Notes: generated by a model from the sequence alone, not told the origin. DNA of 64,000 nucleotides from Engelhardtia mirabilis (GCF_007748095.1 NZ_CP036287.1:3844001-3908000), one strand, 5' to 3'. Shown: positions 35,027-43,272, counted from the first letter of the stretch. A program made the numbers and translations.

Positions 35027-37304
35027 GGATAGGGCGATCGCGTTGGGGCGAGCGGTTCTGACGGGCCTGGTGGCGCTGGCGGCGACCGGGTCGGTCGCGT
35101 GTAGCTCGGCGGCCCAGGTCGAAGCCGTGGATCGGACCGTCGGAGCGGGTCAGTTGGAGCAGTTCGAGTATAGGCGCCTGGCCATGGGCTGCGAGGCGCG
35201 GCTGTTGCTGTGGTCGGCGAGCGAGGGTCAGGCCCGGGCCGCCGCCCGAGCGGCCTTCGCACGCCTGACCGAGCTGGACCGCAGCCTGTCGGACTACAAG
35301 CCGACCGGACCGGTGGCCGAGGTCGCGGCAGGGGCCGGCGCCGCGGTCGCCACCGACGAGACGCTGATCGCCTGCCTGATCGCCTCCACGAGCGTGGCCG
35401 CGGCCTCACAGGGCGCCTTCGATCCCACGGCCGCGCCGGTGACCCACCTGTGGCGCGAAGCTCGCCACACGGACACGCTTCCCACCGCCGCTGACGTCGA
35501 CGCGGCCGCCGCACTCGTCGACTGGACCCGCCTGGCCATCGACCCCGAGGCCGGCACGGTCGCACTCGCAAGCCCGGGCATGAGCCTCGACCTCGGTGGC
35601 GTGGCGAAGGGCTTCGCAGCCGAGGAGTTGCTCGAGGTCCTGACCGAACTGGGCCACCCCCGGGCCCTGGTCGACCTCGGCGGCGATCTGGCCCTGGGGG
35701 ACGCGCCCCCCGAGCGCGCGGGCTGGCGCGTCCTGGCCGGGGTCGGTGAGGGCGCGCGAGTGCTCGAGCTGACCCAAGCTTGCGTGGCCACCTCCGGCGC
35801 CACCGAACAGTTCATCGAGGCCGACGGCCGCCACCTCTCGCACATCGTCGACCCGCGCAGCGGATGGCCGGTGACCCACGGCCGGATCGTGACCGCCGTG
35901 GTCCAGCGCGCCGCCGGTCGTCCTGCCGGCGCTTGGTCCGACGCCCTGGCCTCGGCCGCCAGCGTGCTCTCGGTTCCCGCGGCCGAGCGGCTGGTCGCCG
36001 GGTTCGAAGGCGCGATGCTCGCCGTCCAGCACGAGGGCACCCGCCCCCTGTTCGACGGCGAGTCCCTGGCCGGTTGGACCACCACCGGCGGGCGCTATGA
36101 CGGGGAGGCCCAGTGGACCGTCGAGGACGGCGAGTTGGTGGGGCGCACGGGCGCTGGCGGCGAGGGCGGGCTGATCTACACCGACGAGCTGTTCACCGCC
36201 TGCGAGCTCGAGCTCGACGTGAAGCTCGAGTACCCCTACGACTCCGGCATCTTCCTGCGCATGCTACCGCCGGACACGGGGCTCAAGGGCGCCCAGGTGA
36301 CCCTCGATCACCGGCCCGGCGGGGAGATCGCGGGGATCTACGCCGACGGTTGGTTGGAGCACAATCCCGAGGCCGAAGCGCACTTCAAAAAGGACGAGTG
36401 GAACCACGTGCGCGTTCGCACCACCGGCTTCGACTTCCGCATCGAAGTCTGGCTGAACGGCACCAAGGTCACCGACTACCGCTTGCCCGAGGGCACGCCG
36501 GGCTACGCGCCCCACGGGCGCATCGGCCTACAGGTGCATCCGGCGGACGCCGACGCGGCCTCGCGCTCGGTGCGCTTCCGCGACATCCGCGTGCGCTCGC
36601 TGCCGATCTTCGGCGAGGAGCTGTTCGAGGAGAACCCCAAGGCGGCCGCAGGCGTTCTGCGCCCCAAGGCGCCTGCGGCCAGCGACGGTGAATCCTCGGA
36701 CGCTGGCGCCTGGCGCGACCTGCTGGCCAAGGGTCTCGACGGCCTGATGACCCGCGGCGACGGCGAGGGCTACACCGTCGAGCGCGGCGTGCTCTCGATC
36801 CCCAGCGACGGCGGCGGGGAGATTGGCACCGTCGACGACTTCCGGGACTTCCGCCTGACGGCCGAGTTCAACATCGCGCGCATGGCCAACTCCGGCCTCT
36901 ACCTGCGCGCCTCGCGCGAGCCCGGCAACTCCTCCTACTCGGGCGCCGAGGTGCAGATCCTCGACGACTACAACTGGGAGACCGAGACCAACTCGACCCT
37001 GGTGGACTACCAGTTCACCGGTGGCCTCTACGGGGCCGTCGCGCCGCCGCCGCTGGAGCTGAAGGGCTACCGACCCCACGGCGAGTGGAATCGCTACGAG
37101 GTGCTCTACCGCGGCAGCCGCCTGGCCGTGGCCTTGAACGGGTTGGCCCTCTACGACGTCGACACCCTCGCCCTGGAGGTCGAGCCGCCCTTCGCGCAGC
37201 GCGCCGAGTCCGGCTTCATCGGCTTCCAGCGCTATCCCGCCGACACGGTCGAGGACCAGGCCGCGATCCGCGTGCGCAACTTCTTCGTGCAGCCGCTGCG
37301 CTGA
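35025..37304 (+). CDS. Lipoprotein fusing ApbE flavin transferase with two DUF1080 domains
   Basis: A 759-residue protein. The signal peptide ends in the lipobox SVAC with Cys26. Residues about 48-335 are an ApbE (FAD:protein FMN transferase) domain with MGCEARL, DLGGVAKGFAAEELL (189-203), DLGGDLALG, HIVDPRSGWPVTHG and SDALASA (Asp306), the conserved substrate and metal sites, so it looks active. Residues about 341-530 are a DUF1080 (3-keto-disaccharide hydrolase, LamG-like) domain opening with PLFDGESLAGW; a second, more diverged copy occupies about 575-759. DUF1080 proteins cleave 3-keto-glycosides. ApbE attaches FMN to Thr/Ser of exported flavoproteins. I know of no described ApbE-DUF1080 fusion. 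The ATG overlaps the divergent operon's start codon. The protein should be outside the inner membrane with its exported neighbours. Confidence 0.85.
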   Translation: MDRAIALGRAVLTGLVALAATGSVACSSAAQVEAVDRTVGAGQLEQFEYRRLAMGCEARLLLWSASEGQARAAARAAFARLTELDRSLSDYKPTGPVAEVAAGAGAAVATDETLIACLIASTSVAAASQGAFDPTAAPVTHLWREARHTDTLPTAADVDAAAALVDWTRLAIDPEAGTVALASPGMSLDLGGVAKGFAAEELLEVLTELGHPRALVDLGGDLALGDAPPERAGWRVLAGVGEGARVLELTQACVATSGATEQFIEADGRHLSHIVDPRSGWPVTHGRIVTAVVQRAAGRPAGAWSDALASAASVLSVPAAERLVAGFEGAMLAVQHEGTRPLFDGESLAGWTTTGGRYDGEAQWTVEDGELVGRTGAGGEGGLIYTDELFTACELELDVKLEYPYDSGIFLRMLPPDTGLKGAQVTLDHRPGGEIAGIYADGWLEHNPEAEAHFKKDEWNHVRVRTTGFDFRIEVWLNGTKVTDYRLPEGTPGYAPHGRIGLQVHPADADAASRSVRFRDIRVRSLPIFGEELFEENPKAAAGVLRPKAPAASDGESSDAGAWRDLLAKGLDGLMTRGDGEGYTVERGVLSIPSDGGGEIGTVDDFRDFRLTAEFNIARMANSGLYLRASREPGNSSYSGAEVQILDDYNWETETNSTLVDYQFTGGLYGAVAPPPLELKGYRPHGEWNRYEVLYRGSRLAVALNGLALYDVDTLALEVEPPFAQRAESGFIGFQRYPADTVEDQAAIRVRNFFVQPLR

Positions 37305-37322
37305 GCGGGTATCCGCGGGAGG

Positions 37323-37328
37323 TAGGCT
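37323..37328 (+). promoter_or_regulatory. -10 box TAGGCT before the Rsm22-like gene
   Basis: TAGGCT is followed by 11 nt and ATG at 37340. It implies that the Rsm22-GNAT-NUDIX operon is transcribed separately from the ApbE fusion gene. Confidence 0.45.
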
Positions 37329-37339
37329 CCCGATCCACC

Positions 37340-38416
37340 ATGACCGACTACCTCACGATCGACTGGCGCGGGCGAGACCGCGGCCGCCTGGAGCGCATGC
37401 GGTCCCTGTTCCTGGCGCGCAGTGAGGACGGCGAGCCGGCCGCCACCGGCGACTACTGGCTGACGGACCGCGACCTCGAGCTGTACGACGCCACCTACGG
37501 CGCGCGCATCGGTTGGAAGTGGGACAGCGTCCTGGCGGAGGCGCTCGCGGCCGGACTCGGCGCGGGGAGCGCTGCCGGCGAGGCTTGGAACGTGGTCGAC
37601 TGGGGCTGCGGCACCGGTATCGCGGCGCGCCGCGCCTTCGCGGCGGGCTTGATTCCGGGCGGCGCGCGGGTGTTCATGGACGACCGCTCGAGCCCCGCAC
37701 GCAGCTTCGCCGCCGGGCGCCTGCGCGAGGCGTCCGCCGAGCTCGACGTGCGCACGGGTTCGCCCCCCCCGGGCGCCGCGATCGACTTGGCTTTGATCAG
37801 CCACGTGTTGAGCGAGCTCGACACGCACGGCCTGGACCAGCTCCAGGCCCTGGCCCGCCGCGCCGCGCGCGTGGTCTGGGTCGAGCCCGGGGCGCGCTCG
37901 ATCGCGCGCGGACTGTCCGAGGTGCGCGAGGGTCTCCTGGCAACCCACCTTCCCCTGGCCCCCTGCCCTCACTCCGGAGCCTGCGGAACCCTGGCCCCCG
38001 GCAACGAGGACCAGTGGTGCCACCACTTCCCGGAGCCGCCCCAGGAAGCCTTCATCGAGGGCTTCTGGGCGCGCTTCGGCCAAGAGCTCGAGATCGACCG
38101 GCGCAGCTTGGCAACGAGTTTCCTGGTGCTGATGCGCCGCGACCTGGCACCCGAGCACGACGACGATCCGACCCGCGCACGGATCCTCGGCCGGCCGCGG
38201 ATCGAGAAGGGCAAGGCCACGGCCGACGTGTGCGACGCGAGTGGCGTGACGCGCTGCGAGCTGTGGAAGCGCGACGCGCCGCGGGTCTGGCGCACCTGGA
38301 AGAAGGCCAGTCGCGCGACCCTCGACTACCGCTTCGAGCGCGAGGGCACGCGCATCCGGCGGGTGCTCTCGGGTCCCGGGGTCGACGGTTCGACCGACAC
38401 GGCCGACGAGGAGTAG
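37340..38416 (+). CDS. Rsm22-family (METTL17-like) ribosome-associated methyltransferase-fold protein
   Basis: The 358-residue protein has a class I methyltransferase core (VVDWGCGTGIAARRAFA, ALISHVLSELDTHG, VVWVEPGARS) followed by a Cys-rich motif APCPHSGACG...WCHHF. Together these define the Rsm22/METTL17 family, known mainly from mitochondrial small ribosomal subunit assembly, where the Cys residues bind an iron-sulfur cluster. Bacterial members are less studied. A roughly 90-residue C-terminal tail with many basic residues follows. It probably helps assemble or modify the small ribosomal subunit. It starts a three-gene run with a GNAT and a NUDIX protein. Confidence 0.75.
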   Translation: MTDYLTIDWRGRDRGRLERMRSLFLARSEDGEPAATGDYWLTDRDLELYDATYGARIGWKWDSVLAEALAAGLGAGSAAGEAWNVVDWGCGTGIAARRAFAAGLIPGGARVFMDDRSSPARSFAAGRLREASAELDVRTGSPPPGAAIDLALISHVLSELDTHGLDQLQALARRAARVVWVEPGARSIARGLSEVREGLLATHLPLAPCPHSGACGTLAPGNEDQWCHHFPEPPQEAFIEGFWARFGQELEIDRRSLATSFLVLMRRDLAPEHDDDPTRARILGRPRIEKGKATADVCDASGVTRCELWKRDAPRVWRTWKKASRATLDYRFEREGTRIRRVLSGPGVDGSTDTADEE

Positions 38417-38424
38417 GGACCACC

Positions 38425-38916
38425 ATGGCCGAGTCCACGATCGCCATCCGCCCCATCGCAGCCACGGACGACGCCGCCGTGGCCGGGGTGATCCGCGCGG
38501 TCATGCCCGAGTTCGGAGCGTCCGGCGACGGCTTCGCGATGACCGATGCCGAGGTCGACACCATGTCGGTCGCCTACGGGGCCGAGCGCTGCTGCTACTT
38601 CGTGGTCGAGCTCGACGGTCGCGTGGCCGGGGGCGCCGGCGTCGCGCCCCTGGTGGGCGCGGACGGGACCGTCTGCGAGCTGCGCAAGATGTACTTCCTG
38701 CCCGAGCTGCGCGGGCGCGGCGTCGGCCGCGAGCTGCTGGCCCGCTGCCTCGAGGCGGCGCGGGAGATGGGCTTCGCGCGCTGCTACATCGAGACCTTGA
38801 CGGGCATGGACGCGGCCCAACGCCTGTACCGCGCGGCGGGCTTCGAGCTCCTCGCCGGGCCACTCGGCAACACGGGCCACCACGGCTGCGACCTGCACCT
38901 GGCGCTCGAGCTGTGA
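38425..38916 (+). CDS. GNAT-family N-acetyltransferase
   Basis: This 163-residue protein is a single GNAT domain: TIAIRPIAATDDAAV at the N-terminal strand, ELRKMYFLPELRGRGVGREL with the acetyl-CoA-binding R-G-x-G-x-G/A motif, and AAQRLYRAAGFEL near the end. It transfers an acetyl group from acetyl-CoA to an amine; the substrate cannot be predicted. The ATG lies 8 bp after the Rsm22-like stop, and its stop overlaps the next start (GTGA), so the three genes are one operon. A role acetylating a ribosomal protein would suit the neighbour but is only a guess. Confidence 0.82.
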   Translation: MAESTIAIRPIAATDDAAVAGVIRAVMPEFGASGDGFAMTDAEVDTMSVAYGAERCCYFVVELDGRVAGGAGVAPLVGADGTVCELRKMYFLPELRGRGVGRELLARCLEAAREMGFARCYIETLTGMDAAQRLYRAAGFELLAGPLGNTGHHGCDLHLALEL

Positions 38917-39506
38917 GCCCCCTGCGACCGGACTGGACCGAGATCCTCGAGGGCTACGCGCCATCCGAGCCCGAGCCCCCGGCCGCGCCGGACCAGGCGG
39001 CGGTGGCCGCGGTGCTGCGCGACGGGACGGACTGGCCGGAGGTGCTCTTGATGCGCCGCGCCGAGCGCGAGGGCGATCGCTGGTCGGGTCAGATCTCCCT
39101 GCCCGGCGGCAAGGCCGAGGAGCTCGATGCGGACCTCGCGGCCACCGCCGTGCGCGAGACCCGGGAGGAGCTTGGCGTCGACCTGGCCGCGGGCGCTCGG
39201 CTCCTGTGCCGGATGCCGACGATCCAGGCCCGCGCCCGCGGCGGACCGGTGCCCCTGCGGGTCACGCCCTTCGCCTTTCGAGCGGCGGACCTGGGCGAGG
39301 TGATCCTCGGGGACGAGGCTTCCGAGGCCTTCTGGATGCCCCTGGGTCCCCTGGCCGCGGGCGAGTTGGACCACCGCTTCCACTACGAGGACGGCGAGCG
39401 CTCGCTCTTCTTGCCCGCCTGGAACTGGGAGCGCCGGGTGGTCTGGGGTCTGACTCACCGCATGTTGAGCGCGATGGTGGATCTGATTCGCAGCCCCGGG
39501 CCCTGA
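38913..39506 (+). CDS. NUDIX hydrolase (CoA pyrophosphatase-like)
   Basis: The 197-residue protein contains a full NUDIX box, GGKAEELDADLAATAVRETR continuing into EELG, with the metal-binding Glu residues. The preceding VLLMRRAEREGDRWSGQISL resembles the NudL/YeaB branch, which cleaves CoA and acyl-CoA to 3',5'-ADP and phosphopantetheine. The GTG start overlaps the upstream stop by 4 bp, showing translational coupling. Substrate specificity is inferred from similarity of the flanking motif and is not certain. Confidence 0.82.
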   Translation: MSPLRPDWTEILEGYAPSEPEPPAAPDQAAVAAVLRDGTDWPEVLLMRRAEREGDRWSGQISLPGGKAEELDADLAATAVRETREELGVDLAAGARLLCRMPTIQARARGGPVPLRVTPFAFRAADLGEVILGDEASEAFWMPLGPLAAGELDHRFHYEDGERSLFLPAWNWERRVVWGLTHRMLSAMVDLIRSPGP

Positions 39507-39612
39507 AGCGAGTCCGACGCGGCGAATGCCGCAATGTCGGAGCCCGGGATCCGAACAACCACCCACGAAACGGACCCACCTGCCGCCAGTCCCGAGACCT
39601 GCGAGGATCCCC

Positions 39613-40629
39613 ATGAAAGTCCTGACCCCCTTCGCCTTGTTGGCCGTCGCCACGGGCTCCGCCGCGGACTCCCCGCGCTTCGCCGCCGCCCAGGACCTCA
39701 CGGTCGAGAAGACTCTCAGCTCGAGGGTGGAGCTCGAACTGGTGGACGGGGTGATGCGGGCGGGAGGCAGCGACGACCCGGTCCCGGACGGCTTCGAGCT
39801 CAAGATCGTGCATACCCGCTCGTTGGAGGTCACGGACCTCTACGCGACCGTTGGCGAGGACGGGCTCCGGCGGATCGAGCGCACCTACGACGAGATCACC
39901 GGCGGCTTCGACGCGGACGTGGTCGAGGACGGCGACCCCGAGGACGAGGTCCGCGAGACCTTCGCGAGCGACTTGGCCGGCGAAGGCGTGGCCTGGACCT
40001 GGAACAGCGACGAGGAGGCCTGGGTCGCCACCTCACTCGACGAGGACGACCCCTTGGACGCGGACCTGCTCGACGCCCTGCACTTCGACTACGACGGCTT
40101 GGCCCTGCTGCCGGACCGGGAGGTCGGCGTGGGCGACACTTGGATCATCGACGCGCCACAGCTGGCGTCGATCCTGGGTCTGGGCGCCGACCTCGAGTTG
40201 GAGGCCCAGGGCAACGACTTGGCCGACGACATCGTGCCCGCCGTGATGTGCGCCACGCCGGCCCAGGCCACGGACACCCTCTCCGGTGAGGTCGTCGCGA
40301 CCTACGTGGAACTCGTGGAGGATGGCGGACGGTTCGCGCGCATCGTGCTCTCCGGCGAAGTCACCGCGAGCGGCGACGCGAGCGAACAGATGCTGCGCTA
40401 CAACGACCAGCTGGACGCCGACGAGTCCCTGCAAGAGGCGCGCATCACCACTTCGATCGACCTCGAGGGTGAGCTGCTCTGGGACCTGGCTTCCGGACAC
40501 ATCCGATCGCTGACGCTCGAGGGCCCCATGGACCTGACCCTAGAGGCCGAGGCCGAGGAGCGGGGCATGACGATGGAGTTGGAACTCGAGTTCGAGGGCC
40601 ACGGTTCCTGGTCCTGCACCGTCGAGTAG
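39613..40629 (+). CDS. Exported acidic protein of unknown function
   Basis: From the ATG at 39613 the protein has 338 residues. It begins with a signal peptide (MKVLTPFALLAVATGSAA, cleavage possible near FAAAQ). The mature part is strongly acidic, with many Asp and Glu clusters (for example DGDPEDEVRE, SLDEDDPLDADLLDAL) and no Cys pairs beyond two near the middle. The pattern of alternating strands (VELELVDGVMRAGG, RITTSIDLEGELLWD, MDLTLEAEAEERGMTMELEL) suggests a beta-rich fold, perhaps a DUF6263-like secreted protein. I do not recognise it further. GAGG lies 7 nt before the ATG. It converges on the RNase H gene. Confidence 0.65.
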   Translation: MKVLTPFALLAVATGSAADSPRFAAAQDLTVEKTLSSRVELELVDGVMRAGGSDDPVPDGFELKIVHTRSLEVTDLYATVGEDGLRRIERTYDEITGGFDADVVEDGDPEDEVRETFASDLAGEGVAWTWNSDEEAWVATSLDEDDPLDADLLDALHFDYDGLALLPDREVGVGDTWIIDAPQLASILGLGADLELEAQGNDLADDIVPAVMCATPAQATDTLSGEVVATYVELVEDGGRFARIVLSGEVTASGDASEQMLRYNDQLDADESLQEARITTSIDLEGELLWDLASGHIRSLTLEGPMDLTLEAEAEERGMTMELELEFEGHGSWSCTVE

Positions 40630-40678
40630 GCCGGCGATCGACGCGGGCACCCGATCGGGCCAGGTGGGCCGCCGACGC

Positions 40679-41365
40679 TCAGCCGCGCATCCAAGCCGCG
40701 GCCAGGGCGTCGGCGTACTCGTTCCAGCGGTGGCCGGTGTGGGCTTCGATCCACTGCAGCTTGACCTTCGGGCGCTCCTGCACGAGGGCCCACAACTCCT
40801 GGACCAGATCCAGGTTGGCGATCGGGCCGCCCTTGCGCTTCCAGCCTCGCGCGGCCCAGCCCGGGGCCCACTGGTTCACGGTCTGGACGCACAGGTTGCT
40901 GTCGCTGAAGACGTTCACCGGCCGATCGTCGGGCAGCATCCGGAAGGCCTCGACCAGGGCCTTGAGCTCCATGCGGTTGTTGGTCGTGTCGGGCTCATGG
41001 CCGTTGAGCTCCCCCACGACCTGGCCGCCTTCGACCCAAACCACGCCCCAGCCACCGGGGCCGGGATTGGGCGTGCAGGACCCGTCGGTGAAGACGCCAT
41101 CCTGACCGGGGTCCGCATACTGCAGCAGCACTTCCGCGGTGGTGAGCCGCGGCCCCTCGTCCATGGTCTTGACTCGGGTGCGGCGCGCGGCGCCCCCTGA
41201 TCGAGCACCGCCCGAGCGCGCGCCTGCGGAACCGCCCTTGGGGGCTCCACTCTTCTTCGGCGAATGCTCGCGACAGTACTTGGGCTGCCAGCCCGGGTAC
41301 TTGTCGAGGGCCGTTTGGGGCACCTCGAACGCGGCTCCACAGACCTTGCAGCTGAAGCTCGTCAC
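40679..41365 (-). CDS. rnhA: Ribonuclease HI with N-terminal zinc-ribbon-like motif
   Basis: The 228-residue protein (GTG start) ends in a complete RNase HI domain (about 90-228). The four acidic catalytic residues are in FTDGSCTPNPG, TTNNRMELKA, VFSDSNLCVQ and WIEAHTGHRWNEYADALA, the last also giving the flexible-loop His. It degrades RNA in RNA-DNA hybrids. Ahead of it lie C-x2-C...C-x2-H (SCKVCGAAF, KYCREH), which may bind zinc, and an Arg/Gly/Ala-rich linker. E. coli RNase HI has about 155 residues, so the N-terminal 85 residues are an addition that may help nucleic-acid binding. TAGATT lies 7 nt before the GTG. Confidence 0.88.
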   Translation of the reverse strand: MTSFSCKVCGAAFEVPQTALDKYPGWQPKYCREHSPKKSGAPKGGSAGARSGGARSGGAARRTRVKTMDEGPRLTTAEVLLQYADPGQDGVFTDGSCTPNPGPGGWGVVWVEGGQVVGELNGHEPDTTNNRMELKALVEAFRMLPDDRPVNVFSDSNLCVQTVNQWAPGWAARGWKRKGGPIANLDLVQELWALVQERPKVKLQWIEAHTGHRWNEYADALAAAWMRG

Positions 41366-41372
41366 CCGGGGG

Positions 41373-41378
41373 AATCTA
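41373..41378 (-). promoter_or_regulatory. -10 box TAGATT, leaderless promoter of the RNase HI gene
   Basis: On the minus strand TAGATT is followed by 7 nt and GTG at 41365. A second box for the divergent SDR gene lies only 55 bp away. Confidence 0.45.
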
Positions 41379-41432
41379 ACTCTGGCGACGAGGCCGTCCT
41401 AGTGTCCTGGATCAGGAGTTCGGGAGGCTGCG

Positions 41433-41438
41433 TACACT
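41433..41438 (+). promoter_or_regulatory. -10 box TACACT before the SDR gene
   Basis: TACACT is followed by 6 nt and ATG at 41445, the shortest spacing in the set. Confidence 0.45.
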
Positions 41439-41444
41439 CGCGGC

Positions 41445-42194
41445 ATGTCTGAGAACTTCGCGATCGTGACCGGGACCTCCCGCGGTCTGGGACTGGCCGT
41501 GGCCGGCGAGCTGCTGAGCCGCGGATGGACCGTGCTGGGCGTCGCTCGCAGCGCAGCCCCGTCGCAGCTCGCCGGCGCCGAGGGTTACTCCCACGCGGCT
41601 GTGGACCTCGCGGACTCCGCCGCCGTCGAAGCTGTCCTCGGACCGGTCACCGAGTCGAGCAGTCTCGCCGGACACGGCCGCATCGCCCTGGTGAACAACG
41701 CCGGCCTGCTCGACATCGCGCCGATCCACAAGCTCGACCTGGCCGCGACCGGGCGCAGCCTGGCCGTCAACGCCGCCGTGCCCGCCTGGCTCGCCGGACG
41801 CGTTCTAGCGGGCGCTGCGACGAGCGCACGGGTCCGCATCGTCGACGTCTCGAGCGGCGCGGCCACCTCCGCCTACCCGGGTTGGGGTGCCTACTGCGCG
41901 AGCAAGGCCGCCCTGCGGATGTTCGGCCAGGTCCTCGCGCTGGAGCACGAGGAGCTCGACGAACACCGCGGCCTCGACGTGGGCCTCGTCTCCTACTCCC
42001 CGGGCGTCGTCGACACGACGATGCAGGGCCAGATCCGCACCGCGGCCCTGGAGGACTTCCCCCGACGCGCGCGCTTCGAGGCCCTGCACGCGGACGGGGA
42101 ATTGGTGGACGCTGCCCTGCCGGCGCGTGAGATCGCCGAGCTGCTCGAGGCCGATCGGCCGCCCCTGTGGCAGGAGCGCCGCTTCGGCGCCTGA
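41445..42194 (+). CDS. Short-chain dehydrogenase/reductase (SDR)
   Basis: This 249-residue protein is a classical SDR: cofactor motif TGTSRGLGLA near residue 9, NNAG at about 84, Ser in VDVSSGAA, and the Y-x3-K active site in GAYCASKAAL. TGxSRGLG with downstream motifs resembles sepiapterin reductase and benzil reductase (YueD) type enzymes, which use NADPH to reduce carbonyl groups. The substrate is uncertain. It is a single-gene unit, convergent with the EEP-like gene 23 bp downstream. Confidence 0.85.
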   Translation: MSENFAIVTGTSRGLGLAVAGELLSRGWTVLGVARSAAPSQLAGAEGYSHAAVDLADSAAVEAVLGPVTESSSLAGHGRIALVNNAGLLDIAPIHKLDLAATGRSLAVNAAVPAWLAGRVLAGAATSARVRIVDVSSGAATSAYPGWGAYCASKAALRMFGQVLALEHEELDEHRGLDVGLVSYSPGVVDTTMQGQIRTAALEDFPRRARFEALHADGELVDAALPAREIAELLEADRPPLWQERRFGA

Positions 42195-42217
42195 GGCGAA
42201 CCGGCCAACCGCCGGGC

Positions 42218-43213
42218 TCAGCGCAGGCTGACTCGGCAGATGACCGGCTCGCGGCCCTGCCCCAAGGTCAAGTGCTCGACCCGTCGATCGAGGACCAGCA
42301 GGCCGTCGCCCACCAGCACGTGGTCCACCGCGAGCTCGAGCCCCGGCAGGAAGCGATCGTCGCTCCACGAGGTCTTGCGCCCGAAGCCCATGCGTGAGTC
42401 GGTCAGCTCACCCAGCGACAGCAGCCGCTGGTAGGCGGGGGCATAGAGCGTCGCGTTGAGCTTGGCGAGCACGACCGTGTTCGGCGATCGGGCCGCGCGG
42501 GTCCCGAGCAGCTCCACCAGCTCGGCGCGCTGGTCCACCCCTTGCTCGCTGAGCGGACGCGGCATGCGCGCCGCCAGGACCGTGACCGGTGTACCCGCCA
42601 GGTCGACCTCGAGCTCGAACAGTCGACCCAACTCACCCGCCGAGTAGCCGCTGGTGGGCAGGCGCGACAGGAACACGTTGCCGCGGGTGTCCGCGGTCCA
42701 GTCCGCCTCCGCAGGCCAGACATGGCGGTCGATGAAGCCATGGGCCTCGAGCTCGCCGAGCTGCCCCAGGGCCAGCTGATCGACCTGGGTCAAGAACAGC
42801 AGGTCGGGTCGCTGCTCCGCGGCCATGTCCTCGGCTTCGATCCAGTCCAGGAAGGGCCGCTGATCCTCGGCGCCGGCCTCGAGGGTCACCATGGCGACCG
42901 TCAGCGGCTGACCGGCGGCGGCCACCGTGCCCCGTGGGACCGAGAGCGCCAGCTCGGGACCCAGATGGAAGAACCCCAGGGCCAGCAGCAGCAGGGACGG
43001 CACCCAGTTCTGCAGGACCGACGCCACCCCGCCCAGGGCGATGCAGGCCCAGCCCAGGTGCCAGCGGTAGTCCGCCGCCGCCTCGCCGCTCCAGTGCAGG
43101 CTCCCGGAGCGTGTCCAAAGGGTGACCACGATGACGACGATGGTCACCGCCCAGGTCAGCGGGCGCCGGGCCCGCGCGGTGGCGCGGCGCAATTGGGATT
43201 CGGTCTGGGCCAA
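42218..43213 (-). CDS. Membrane-anchored EEP-fold protein, apparently degenerate active site
   Basis: The 331-residue protein (TTG start) has two or three N-terminal membrane helices (about 20-90) followed by an endonuclease/exonuclease/phosphatase-like domain. Its layout matches membrane EEP proteins of the YafD type. However, the expected catalytic motifs look changed: the Glu motif reads FLTQVDQ, the G-D-x-N motif reads LAKLNATLY, and the final S-D-H is GREPVICRVSL. Only AVDHVLVGDG is close to the usual pattern. It may be a binding protein and not a nuclease or phosphatase. A TAGAGT box lies at 43267-43272, about 55 bp before the start. Confidence 0.6.
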   Translation of the reverse strand: MAQTESQLRRATARARRPLTWAVTIVVIVVTLWTRSGSLHWSGEAAADYRWHLGWACIALGGVASVLQNWVPSLLLLALGFFHLGPELALSVPRGTVAAAGQPLTVAMVTLEAGAEDQRPFLDWIEAEDMAAEQRPDLLFLTQVDQLALGQLGELEAHGFIDRHVWPAEADWTADTRGNVFLSRLPTSGYSAGELGRLFELEVDLAGTPVTVLAARMPRPLSEQGVDQRAELVELLGTRAARSPNTVVLAKLNATLYAPAYQRLLSLGELTDSRMGFGRKTSWSDDRFLPGLELAVDHVLVGDGLLVLDRRVEHLTLGQGREPVICRVSLR

Positions 43214-43266
43214 GGGGAGTGGAGCGGTTGTCGCGGCCTTCGGGGAGCTGAGGCCGCGGCCCTGCG

Positions 43267-43272
43267 ACTCTA
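43267..43272 (-). promoter_or_regulatory. Candidate -10 box TAGAGT for the EEP-like gene
   Basis: The minus-strand TAGAGT lies in the 138-bp gap between the EEP-like and deacetylase genes and is about 53 nt from the TTG start. No start codon lies closer in frame. Confidence 0.3.
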
